The notes under the pieces are model-generated. The model was not told the DNA's origin. It worked only from the letters and a program-made list of their open reading frames with translations, and did not search any database. Below are positions 1-5,760 of a stretch of DNA of 5,760 nt, one piece after another; positions within the stretch are counted from its first letter, which is position 1, and every line of letters begins with the position of its first letter. Origin of the DNA: an uncultured Marinosulfonomonas sp. GTDB lineage: Bacteria; Pseudomonadota; Alphaproteobacteria; Rhodobacterales; Rhodobacteraceae. The stretch spans positions 1 to 5,760 of the forward strand of contig CAMZKY010000194.1 in assembly GCA_947311455.1 (NCBI GenBank), written 5' to 3'. The position numbers and the translations under genes are program-made.

Positions 1-1303
1 CATTGGCCCGATTGATCTGCTGGTGGTGAATTTGTATCCGTTCGAGGAAACTGTGGCCAAAGGTGCGGATTACGACACCTGCATTGAAAACATTGATATC
101 GGCGGCCCTGCGATGATCCGCGCGGCGGCGAAAAACCATGCCTTTGTCACCACCATTGTTGATGTCGAGGATTACGATACATTGTTGGGCGACATGGGCA
201 AACACGCTGGCGCAACGTGCCCGAAATTCCGCAAACGCCGCGCACAAATCGCTTTTGCGCGCACTGCCGCCTATGATGCGGCGGTGTCAACGTGGATGGC
301 CAGCGCGATCGGCATGGATGTACCGCGCCGTCGCGCCTTTGCCGGAACCGTGAAACAATCCTTGCGCTATGGCGAAAACCCTCATCAATCGGCGTCGTTC
401 TATAGTGACGGCAGCACAGGGCCAAGCGTGGCAACCGCCGTGCAACATCAAGGCAAAGAGCTGTCTTATAACAACATCAATGACACCAACGCCGCGATTG
501 AACTGGTGGCGGAATTTGATCCAGCTGATGGCCCCGCCTGTGCCATTATCAAACACGCCAATCCTTGCGGTGTTGCCCAAGGGGCCAGCATGGTTGATGC
601 GTATCGAGGCGCGTTTAACTGCGATAATGTGTCTCCCTTTGGCGGAATTATTGCGCTGAACCAATCGCTGGACGGTGAAACCGCCGAAGAAATCGCCAAG
701 ATTTTCACCGAAGTTGTGATTGCGCCTGGGGCCGATGATGCGGCCAAAGCCGTGTTTGCCAAAAAGAAAAACTTGCGCCTGTTAACGCTGGACGGCCTAC
801 CCGATCCGCGCGCCGGTGCCTTGACTTATCGTCAGGTTTTGGGCGGGATGCTCGTGCAGGACAAAGACAACGGGTTTATCGCACGTGGTGATCTGAAGGT
901 TGTCACCAAACGCGCGCCAACCGATGCAGAACTGGCGGATTTGATGTTTGCCTGGAAAGTGGCCAAGCACGTGAAATCAAACGCGATAATTTATGTGAAA
1001 GACGGTGCAACCGTGGGCATTGGCGCCGGCCAGATGAGCCGGGTTGACAGCACGCGGATTGCCGCGCGAAAGGCACAAGATATGGCCGAGGTTCTGGGGC
1101 TTGATACACCGCTGACCAACGGGTCTGTTGTGGCATCGGACGCGTTTTTCCCTTTTGCCGATGGATTGCTAAGTGCGGCCGAAGCGGGTGCAACCGCGGT
1201 TATTCAACCAGGTGGTTCCATGCGCGATGATGAGGTGATCAAAGCCGCAGATGACGCCGGTTTGGCGATGGTATTCACTGGCATGCGCCACTTTAGGCAT
1301 TAG
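1..1303 (+). CDS. purH: Bifunctional AICAR formyltransferase / IMP cyclohydrolase PurH, 5' end missing
   Basis: This cytosolic enzyme carries out the last two steps of de novo purine synthesis: it formylates AICAR using 10-formyl-tetrahydrofolate, then closes the ring to IMP. The reading frame is open from the window edge (first full codon at 2) to a TAG at 1301-1303, giving 433 residues. The family is usually about 530 residues, so roughly the first 95, from the IMP cyclohydrolase (MGS-like) domain, lie outside. The visible start reads IGPIDLLVVNLYPFEETV, a typical internal PurH segment, so the GTG at 23 is not a start. The formyltransferase domain is complete, with SLRYGENPHQ (about 353-382), GKELSYNNINDTNAA, the catalytic Lys-His pair in IIKHANPCG (codons 551-556), SPFGG and the C-terminal VIQPGGSMRDDEV and GMRHFRH. 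No frameshift or lost key residue is seen. lspA follows after 14 bases, suggesting co-transcription. Identity is essentially certain. Confidence 0.97.
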   Translation, partial: IGPIDLLVVNLYPFEETVAKGADYDTCIENIDIGGPAMIRAAAKNHAFVTTIVDVEDYDTLLGDMGKHAGATCPKFRKRRAQIAFARTAAYDAAVSTWMASAIGMDVPRRRAFAGTVKQSLRYGENPHQSASFYSDGSTGPSVATAVQHQGKELSYNNINDTNAAIELVAEFDPADGPACAIIKHANPCGVAQGASMVDAYRGAFNCDNVSPFGGIIALNQSLDGETAEEIAKIFTEVVIAPGADDAAKAVFAKKKNLRLLTLDGLPDPRAGALTYRQVLGGMLVQDKDNGFIARGDLKVVTKRAPTDAELADLMFAWKVAKHVKSNAIIYVKDGATVGIGAGQMSRVDSTRIAARKAQDMAEVLGLDTPLTNGSVVASDAFFPFADGLLSAAEAGATAVIQPGGSMRDDEVIKAADDAGLAMVFTGMRHFRH

Positions 1304-1317
1304 ACAGGATAAACAAT

Positions 1318-1788
1318 ATGCGGCTGACCCTTTGGGCAGGATTTTGGGTTTTTCTGGTGGATCAGGCAACGAAATACGTTGTGATCCACTGGATGAATCT
1401 GCGTGAACGCGGCGAAATTGATGCACTTGCGCCATACCTGAATTTTCGTATGGCATGGAACAAAGGCGTAAACTTCGGTCTGTTTTCCGGTGAATCCGAT
1501 GTGGGGCGTTGGGCGCTGATTTTTGCGGCGCTTGCGATTTGTGTTTGGGTGTTGCTATGGATCAAAGACGGGACACATAGCAAAAAGGCGTATGTCAGCG
1601 CGGGTATTTTAATCGGTGGGGCGATTGGAAATGTGTTGGATCGTCTGCTTTACGGGGCAGTTGCGGATTTTCTGAATATGTCTTGTTGTGGCTTTGAAAA
1701 CCCGTATTCGTTTAATGTGGCGGATATTGGCGTATTTATCGGCGCTTTTGGCTTGATATTTTTTGCTTCTGAAAAGAAGACTAGGTGA
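1318..1788 (+). CDS. lspA: Lipoprotein signal peptidase (signal peptidase II, LspA)
   Basis: An inner-membrane aspartic protease that removes the signal peptide of prolipoproteins just before the diacylglyceryl-modified cysteine. The 156-residue length is normal for the family. Four hydrophobic segments are visible at about residues 4-24, 63-82, 92-109 and 135-151. The family motifs occur in order: DQATK in the first helix (D15), the loop motif WNKGVNFGLF (47-56), GNVLDR (104-109), VADF (115-118) and FNVADIG (132-138). By comparison with characterised LspA proteins the catalytic aspartates should be D108 and D136. The ATG at 1318 is preceded by AGGA at 1306-1309 with 8 bases of spacing. The gene sits 14 bases after purH and 50 bases before a lipoprotein gene whose product is a likely substrate. 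Identity is very secure. Confidence 0.96.
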   Translation: MRLTLWAGFWVFLVDQATKYVVIHWMNLRERGEIDALAPYLNFRMAWNKGVNFGLFSGESDVGRWALIFAALAICVWVLLWIKDGTHSKKAYVSAGILIGGAIGNVLDRLLYGAVADFLNMSCCGFENPYSFNVADIGVFIGAFGLIFFASEKKTR

Positions 1789-1825
1789 CGCCGTTGATTA
1801 GATGGGTTAAACAGCAAAAGAAGAC

Positions 1826-1830
1826 GGAGG
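1826..1830 (+). promoter_or_regulatory. Ribosome binding site that sets the DUF3035 lipoprotein start
   Basis: GGAGG lies 8 bases before the ATG at 1839. The ATG begins a clean lipoprotein signal peptide. This argues against the longer reading frame that opens with GTG at 1785 and would put 18 charged or polar residues in front of the signal peptide. Confidence 0.8.
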
Positions 1831-1838
1831 AGTCATCG

Positions 1839-2381
1839 ATGCAAATGGTGCGTAATACTATTGTTCTTGCTTTCATTTCAGCGCTTGCGCTGACGGGGTG
1901 CAGCTCCAATAAAAAAACACCTGATTTGCTAAGTTTTAAAAACAGCTCGACAGGGCCGGACGAATTTGCTGTGCTTCCTGGAAAATCCCTGCAAAACCCC
2001 GATGATTATACCACCCTTCCTGCCCCAACACCGGGCGGAAGCAATTTAACCGATCCAACGCCAGATGTAGATGCGGTGAATGCATTGGGTGGGCGCGGTA
2101 GCCTGCTTGAACGCAATGGGAAACTGGGCGCGGATAGTGCGCTGGTCAATCATGCGTCACGCTTTGGGTTGGCCTCTGGCATCCGCCAAACGCTTGCTAG
2201 CGAAGATCTGGAATATCGCCGCCGTCACAACGGCCGCCTATTGGAGCGTTGGTTTAGTGTAAACATTTATGCACGCGCCTATAAGTCGATGTCGTTGGAT
2301 CGCTATCTTGAGCTGCGTCGATTGCGCCTTGCGGGTGTGCGCACACCTGCGGCCCCTCCTAGAGTATCTACTGCACAATAA
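1839..2381 (+). CDS. DUF3035-family outer-membrane lipoprotein (BamF-like)
   Basis: A 180-residue predicted lipoprotein. Residues 1-20 form a short signal peptide with one arginine, a hydrophobic core and the lipobox LTG-C, so C21 would be lipidated. The residue after it is Ser rather than Asp, which favours sorting to the outer membrane. The mature part opens with the DUF3035 signature GPDEFAVLPGKSL (39-51), followed by DDYTTLPAPTPGG and DPTPDVDAVNALGG. It ends in an arginine-rich stretch (about 128-180) with DLEYRRRHNGRLLERWF and SLDRYLELRRLRL. DUF3035 proteins are restricted, as far as I recall, to Alphaproteobacteria, and some databases name them as subunit BamF of the beta-barrel assembly complex. 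That role is family knowledge for distant relatives and is not shown by this sequence. The start at 1839 is supported by GGAGG 8 bases upstream. The neighbour lspA would process it. Family assignment is confident, function much less so. Confidence 0.88.
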   Translation: MQMVRNTIVLAFISALALTGCSSNKKTPDLLSFKNSSTGPDEFAVLPGKSLQNPDDYTTLPAPTPGGSNLTDPTPDVDAVNALGGRGSLLERNGKLGADSALVNHASRFGLASGIRQTLASEDLEYRRRHNGRLLERWFSVNIYARAYKSMSLDRYLELRRLRLAGVRTPAAPPRVSTAQ

Positions 2382-2390
2382 ATGCGGTTT

Positions 2391-2410
2391 CGGTCACGTT
2401 TGCGTGGTCG
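2391..2410 (+). other. Weak hairpin in the gap between the lipoprotein gene and the M16 genes
   Basis: The 92-base gap 2382-2473 can form an 8-base-pair stem (2391-2398 with 2403-2410, two of the pairs G-T) around a four-base loop TTTG. No T run follows, so it is not a standard intrinsic terminator. It could be chance, a processing site or a weak attenuator. No convincing -35/-10 promoter could be picked out by eye in this gap. Confidence 0.25.
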
Positions 2411-2462
2411 GGGCTTGTTATATGGCGGGCCGTGCGTAAATCCATAAGAACGAAATTGAACC

Positions 2463-2466
2463 GGAG
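2463..2466 (+). promoter_or_regulatory. Ribosome binding site that sets the start of the first M16 gene
   Basis: GGAG lies 7 bases before the ATG at 2474. From that ATG the protein begins directly with an ordinary signal peptide. The alternative in-frame GTG at 2432 would add 14 basic residues ahead of the signal peptide and has no comparable Shine-Dalgarno sequence. Confidence 0.65.
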
Positions 2467-2473
2467 CCTATTT

Positions 2474-3814
2474 ATGCGTTTTTTTCATTTGGCTGTTATG
2501 GCTTTGACTGTGTTGTCGCGGCCTGCTTTGGCGCAAGAGATCAGCACCTTTAAACTTGAAAACGGAATGGAAATTGTGGTGATCGAAGACCACCGCGCCC
2601 CTGTTGTGGTGCATATGGTCTGGTATCGTGCGGGGGCAGCCGATGAAAAACCCGGGGTTTCCGGTGTGGCGCATTTTCTGGAGCATTTGCTGTTCAAGGC
2701 CACCGACACCCTGAAATCCGGCGAATTATCCGATACGGTGGCCGCCAATGGCGGATCGGACAACGCCTTTACGTCTTGGGATTACACCGCCTATTTTCAG
2801 CGCGTCGCCGCCGATCGCCTTGATCTGATGATGACAATGGAATCCGACCGGATGCGCAATCTGCGCCTCACCGAAGAAGACATCGCCACCGAGCGTGATG
2901 TGATCATTGAGGAACGCAATACCCGCACCGAAAACAGCCCCGACGCCCTGTTTGGTGAACAGCGTCGAGCCGCGCTTTATCTGAATCATGCCTACGGTAT
3001 TCCAGTGATCGGCTGGAAACATGAAATGGAAAAACTGGATTTGCCCGAAGTTCTGGCATTTTATAAACAATTCTACGCGCCAAATAATGCCATTCTGGTG
3101 GTGGCCGGTGATGTGCAACCTGACGAGGTTTTAGCCATGGCCAAAGCGCATTATGGCCCGCTTGCCCCCACCGTCGATCTGCCGAAACGCGCCCGCCCAA
3201 CCGAGCCACCCCAACTGGCCGAACGCCGTATGGCCTATGAAGATCCGCGCATTTCCGACCCTTATGTGATCCGCACCTATCTGGCCCCCGAGCGTAATTC
3301 CGGTGATCAGAAAAAGGCTGCAGCCTTGGTGATGCTGGCGCAACTGTTGGGCGGCGATGCCAACACCTCGTATCTGGGGCGAAAATTGCAGTTTGAAACC
3401 CAAACCGCGGTTTATACCTCGGCATTTTATTCGGGGAAATCACTGGACGCGACGACGTTTGGTTTGGTGATTGTGCCATCGCACGATGTATCCTTGGCGG
3501 ATGCCGAAAAGGCGCTGGATGATACGGTGGTGGCATTCATCAAAGATGGTGTCGATCTTGAACAACTGGCGCGGATCAAAATGCAGCTGCGCGCCTCGAC
3601 GATTTACGAGGCCGACGATGTGCAATCTTTGGCGCGCCGTTATGGTTCGGCCCTGACCTCGGGGTTAACCATCAAAGACGTGCAGGATTGGCCCGATGTG
3701 TTGCAAGCGGTTACGCCCGAGGAAATTATCGACGCCGCTGCGCTGTTGCTGGATAAAAAGCGCGCTGTCACCGGATGGCTTTCTGCCCCGAAAAAAGAAG
3801 GAGCAAGCCAATGA
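2474..3814 (+). CDS. M16 family zinc metallopeptidase, catalytic subunit (periplasmic)
   Basis: A 446-residue exported protease of the M16 (pitrilysin / mitochondrial processing peptidase) clan, of the single-chain-half size typical of subfamily M16B. Residues 1-20 look like a Sec signal peptide ending ALA before Q21, so the mature enzyme should be periplasmic or membrane-associated. The inverted zinc motif HFLEH is at 67-71 (codons 2672-2686): H67 and H71 bind zinc, E70 is the catalytic base, and E147 in VIIEERNTR, 76 residues after H71, is the expected third ligand. The second half (about 190-446) is the C-terminal M16 domain. At the place where catalytic partners carry Arg and Tyr, only the tyrosine appears (F307 and Y314). 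That fits a heterodimer with the next gene, which supplies the pair. The TGA stop overlaps the next start as ATGA. Physiological substrate cannot be read from sequence. M16 membership is very secure. Confidence 0.94.
   Translation: MRFFHLAVMALTVLSRPALAQEISTFKLENGMEIVVIEDHRAPVVVHMVWYRAGAADEKPGVSGVAHFLEHLLFKATDTLKSGELSDTVAANGGSDNAFTSWDYTAYFQRVAADRLDLMMTMESDRMRNLRLTEEDIATERDVIIEERNTRTENSPDALFGEQRRAALYLNHAYGIPVIGWKHEMEKLDLPEVLAFYKQFYAPNNAILVVAGDVQPDEVLAMAKAHYGPLAPTVDLPKRARPTEPPQLAERRMAYEDPRISDPYVIRTYLAPERNSGDQKKAAALVMLAQLLGGDANTSYLGRKLQFETQTAVYTSAFYSGKSLDATTFGLVIVPSHDVSLADAEKALDDTVVAFIKDGVDLEQLARIKMQLRASTIYEADDVQSLARRYGSALTSGLTIKDVQDWPDVLQAVTPEEIIDAAALLLDKKRAVTGWLSAPKKEGASQ
3798..3803 (+). promoter_or_regulatory. 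Ribosome binding site of the second M16 gene, inside the end of the first
   Basis: AAGGAG lies within the last codons of the upstream gene, 7 bases before the ATG at 3811. It selects this start over the in-frame ATG at 3775, which would place 12 polar residues before the signal peptide. With the ATGA stop-start overlap it indicates translational coupling. Confidence 0.85.
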
Positions 3815-5130
3815 TCCCGATCAAAGCCTTTGTTGCTGCCGCCGTTTTAATCGTTTCAACCACCACCGCGTGGGCCGAAGTGAGAATCCAAGAGGTGGTT
3901 TCCCCCGGCGGCATTACCGCGTGGCTGGTGGAAGAACACTCGATTCCGTTCACAGCCCTTGAAATTCTGTTCAAAGGCGGCGCGTCTTTGGAACCTGCGG
4001 GCAAACGCGGTGCGACCAATTTGATGACAGCCTTGCTGGAAGAAGGCGCCGGCGACATGGATTCACGCGCCTTTGCCGCCGCTGCCGATGGGTTGGCCGC
4101 CAGTTACGGGTTTGATGTTTATGATGATAGCCTGTCAATTTCGGCGAAATTCCTGACTGAAAACCGCGATCAGGCGATTGACCTGCTGCGCCTTGCCCTG
4201 ACCGAACCGCGCTTTGATCAAGACGCCATTGATCGTGTCCGTGCGCAGGTGGTTTCGGTGATCAATTCAAATCTGCTGGATCCCGGAAAGATTGCAGGTC
4301 GCACATTTGATCAGCTGGCTTTCGCCGGGCATCCCTATGCATCATCGCGCGACGGCACCTTGGAAACGGTGGCCGCCCTAACCCGTGAAGATCTGATTGC
4401 CGCCAAAAACGGTGTCATGGCGCGGGATCGTATTTATGTGGGGGTTGTGGGGGATATCACCCCCGACGAGCTGGGTAAACTGCTGGATACCTTGCTGGGT
4501 GGATTGCCCGAAACCGGCGCGCCTGTGCCTGATATGGCGGAGTATCAGCTGAAGGGTGGTATCACCGTCGTGCCGTTTGACACCCCGCAATCCGTGGTCA
4601 GATTCGGGGTTGAAGGTATTGCTCGTGATGATGATGATTTCTTTGCTGCTTATGTGATGAACACCATCTTTGGTGGCAGCGGGCGCCAATCGCGTCTGAT
4701 GGAAGAAGTGCGCGAAAAACGTGGGCTAACCTACGGGGTTTACACCTATCTGGTGCCAATGGATTACGGCGCGTTGTATCTGGGCAGCGTATCATCGGCG
4801 AATGATCGGGTGGGGCAAGCCATCGACGTGATCCGCGATGAATGGGCCAAACTGGCCAAAGACGGCGTAACAGCCGAGGAACTGGCCAGCGCCAAAACCT
4901 ATCTAACGGGGGCCTATCCCTTGCGGTTTGATGGCAATGGCCCGATTGCCGAAATTATGGTTGGAATGCAGAAAACCGGATTGCCGCTTGATTACATCGC
5001 TACGCGCAATGATCGGATTAATGCGATTACGCTGGATGATATCAAACGGGTTTCCAAACGCATTTTGCGCCCCGAGAATTTGCATTTTGTGGTGGTGGGT
5101 AAACCCGAAGGTGTGGAAAGCTCTGAATAA
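3811..5130 (+). CDS. M16 family peptidase-like protein, non-catalytic partner subunit (periplasmic)
   Basis: A 439-residue exported M16 protein. Residues 1-22 form a signal peptide ending AWA before E23. The M16 fold is recognisable from the N-terminal ITAWLVEEHSIPFTALEILFK pattern (35-55) and the C-terminal FGGSGRQSRLMEEVREKRGLTY region (287-308). The zinc site is gone: where the partner has H, E and H this protein has N70, T73 and A74, so it should have no protease activity alone. It keeps the substrate-binding pair R301 and Y308, spaced 7 apart as in insulin-degrading enzyme and other M16 enzymes, which the upstream protein lacks. Known heterodimeric M16B enzymes, such as the Sphingomonas A1 pair, divide the site this way, so I infer an obligate complex. 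The genes overlap by 4 bases. No frameshift is seen. A 142-base intergenic stretch follows. Confidence 0.93.
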   Translation: MIPIKAFVAAAVLIVSTTTAWAEVRIQEVVSPGGITAWLVEEHSIPFTALEILFKGGASLEPAGKRGATNLMTALLEEGAGDMDSRAFAAAADGLAASYGFDVYDDSLSISAKFLTENRDQAIDLLRLALTEPRFDQDAIDRVRAQVVSVINSNLLDPGKIAGRTFDQLAFAGHPYASSRDGTLETVAALTREDLIAAKNGVMARDRIYVGVVGDITPDELGKLLDTLLGGLPETGAPVPDMAEYQLKGGITVVPFDTPQSVVRFGVEGIARDDDDFFAAYVMNTIFGGSGRQSRLMEEVREKRGLTYGVYTYLVPMDYGALYLGSVSSANDRVGQAIDVIRDEWAKLAKDGVTAEELASAKTYLTGAYPLRFDGNGPIAEIMVGMQKTGLPLDYIATRNDRINAITLDDIKRVSKRILRPENLHFVVVGKPEGVESSE

Positions 5131-5173
5131 CCCCAAAACCTGAGCCTATAACTGGTTGGTTTCTTGCTGGTCT

Positions 5174-5209
5174 ATCTATTTCCATTATTCCGGAATAATG
5201 GAAATAGAT
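5174..5209. repeat. Perfect 36-base palindrome between the M16 genes and mutL
   Basis: Every base from 5174 to 5191 pairs with its mirror base from 5209 back to 5192, giving 18-base arms with no spacer. The centre is ATTATTCCGGAATAAT and the outer arms are ATCTATTTCC and GGAAATAGAT. It is AT-rich compared with the flanking genes and begins 44 bases after the M16 stop codon. As RNA it would form a long hairpin that could protect or end the upstream transcript, but no T run follows on either strand, so it is not a canonical intrinsic terminator. A dimeric-regulator operator or a dispersed palindromic repeat are other options. The structure is certain, the function unknown. Confidence 0.9.
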
Positions 5210-5272
5210 CAGGAAATTATTAACCATGATACAGGTGGCAGAATCGCGACGGCTTGTGCTATCCATTGTGGT

Positions 5273-5760
5273 ATGCCTGAACACGACCCCAATATCGGCC
5301 AATCAAGGCCCGTAATCCGCCAACTGGATGATGCCGCAATCAATCGGATTGCAGCAGGTGAGGTGGTGGAACGGCCTGCGTCTGCTGTAAAAGAGCTGAT
5401 CGAAAATGCGCTGGATGCAGGGGCGACGCGTGTGGATGTGGCCTATGCAGACGGAGGGAAAACCCTGATCCGCGTTACGGATGATGGCTGTGGCATTGCG
5501 CCGGATGATCTGCCGCTGGCGCTGGCCCGTCATGCCACGTCAAAAATTGATGGCTCTGATCTGCTGGATATCCACACGTTCGGGTTTCGCGGCGAGGCCT
5601 TGCCGTCATTGGGTGCGGTTGGGCGTTTATCCATTACGTCACGGGTGCAGGGCGAAACCGGCGCGATGATTTCCGTGTCCGGCGGCACAATGGGGGCCGT
5701 AAAACCCGCCGCAATTAACAAAGGCACCCTCGTTGAACTGCGCGATCTGTTTTATGCCAC
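5273..5760 (+). CDS. mutL: DNA mismatch repair protein MutL, 3' end missing
   Basis: The N-terminal GHKL ATPase domain of MutL, the ATP-driven coordinator that links mismatch recognition by MutS to strand removal. About 162 codons are visible and the frame is open to the window edge. The family is normally about 600 residues or more. Motifs in order: IRQLDDAAINRIAAGEVVERPA (15-36), ATPase motif I ELIENALDAGA (41-51) with E41 matching catalytic E29 of the E. coli protein and N45 matching the Mg-binding N33, motif II TDDGCGI (69-75), RHATSKI (86-92) and FGFRGEAL (103-110), then ELRDLFYA at the edge. The ATG at 5273 gives an N-terminus 12 residues longer than E. coli MutL, with no clear Shine-Dalgarno sequence before it. 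An in-frame ATG at 5198 would add 25 atypical residues and lies in the palindrome, so 5273 is preferred. Identity is certain, the start is moderately sure. Confidence 0.95.
   Translation, partial: MPEHDPNIGQSRPVIRQLDDAAINRIAAGEVVERPASAVKELIENALDAGATRVDVAYADGGKTLIRVTDDGCGIAPDDLPLALARHATSKIDGSDLLDIHTFGFRGEALPSLGAVGRLSITSRVQGETGAMISVSGGTMGAVKPAAINKGTLVELRDLFYA

Noticed and set aside
1785..1838. GTG at 1785, overlapping the lspA stop, as the start of the lipoprotein gene
   Set aside because: It would put 18 polar and charged residues ahead of the lipoprotein signal peptide. The ATG at 1839 has GGAGG 8 bases upstream and gives a normal lipobox position (C21).
2432..2473. GTG at 2432 as the start of the first M16 gene
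   Set aside because: The added 14 residues are basic and precede a complete signal peptide. The ATG at 2474 has its own GGAG site at 2463-2466.
2904..3536. 210-codon open frame on the - strand
   Set aside because: It lies wholly inside the first M16 gene, its translation resembles no family I know and is rich in Pro, Arg and His as expected for a frame antisense to a GC-rich gene.
3775..3810. ATG at 3775 as the start of the second M16 gene
   Set aside because: It would overlap the first M16 gene by 40 bases and add 12 polar residues before the signal peptide. AAGGAG at 3798-3803 points to the ATG at 3811.
4627..4641. GAT trinucleotide run within the second M16 gene
   Set aside because: It simply encodes consecutive aspartates (D273-D276) in a surface-like stretch. 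It is too short to be a meaningful repeat.
5131..5165. Second hairpin just after the M16 stop (AACC pairing with GGTT)
   Set aside because: Only four pairs around a 13-base loop, which is well within chance.
5174..5209. Canonical rho-independent terminator for the M16 operon
   Set aside because: The stem is long and perfect, but AT-rich and followed by CAGGAAATTATT rather than a T run. The opposite strand has no T run either. It is kept as a palindrome of unknown function.
5042..5302. - strand open frame covering the M16-mutL gap
   Set aside because: It overlaps both conserved + strand genes, its start falls inside mutL, and the translation shows no recognisable domain or ribosome binding site.

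Overview
The window looks like a core chromosomal region of an alphaproteobacterium, most likely a member of the Rhodobacterales (Roseobacter/Rhodobacteraceae type) with only moderate GC. The grounds are the protein sequences themselves, especially a DUF3035-type lipoprotein and the MutL and LspA variants, plus the gene order purH - lspA - DUF3035 lipoprotein - M16 peptidase - M16 peptidase-like - mutL, which I recall as a conserved neighbourhood in that group. All recognised genes are on the + strand. No mobile element, CRISPR array, tRNA, rRNA or other accessory cargo was seen.

Layout: 1-1303 is the 3' part of purH (last two steps of IMP synthesis), missing roughly its first 95 codons. After a 14-base gap, lspA (1318-1788) encodes lipoprotein signal peptidase II. 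Fifty bases on, 1839-2381 encodes a small lipoprotein of the DUF3035 family, which some databases name BamF. A 92-base gap holding a weak hairpin precedes two M16 genes (2474-3814 and 3811-5130) that overlap by 4 bases. The first has the zinc-binding HXXEH site. The second has lost it but keeps the substrate-binding Arg/Tyr pair, so the two probably form one periplasmic heterodimeric protease. The intergenic stretch 5131-5272 contains a perfect 36-base palindrome (5174-5209). mutL then starts, most probably at 5273, and runs off the window end after about 162 codons.

Functionally the middle of the window is a cell-envelope block: a lipoprotein-processing enzyme, a lipoprotein that is its likely substrate, and two exported M16 proteins. 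It lies between a purine biosynthesis gene and a mismatch-repair gene. Spacing suggests purH-lspA-DUF3035 could be co-transcribed, and the two M16 genes are almost certainly translationally coupled. mutL is separated by the palindrome and probably has its own expression signals. I did not find an obviously undescribed system. The least explained element is the palindrome, together with the mutL translation start, which lacks a Shine-Dalgarno sequence.
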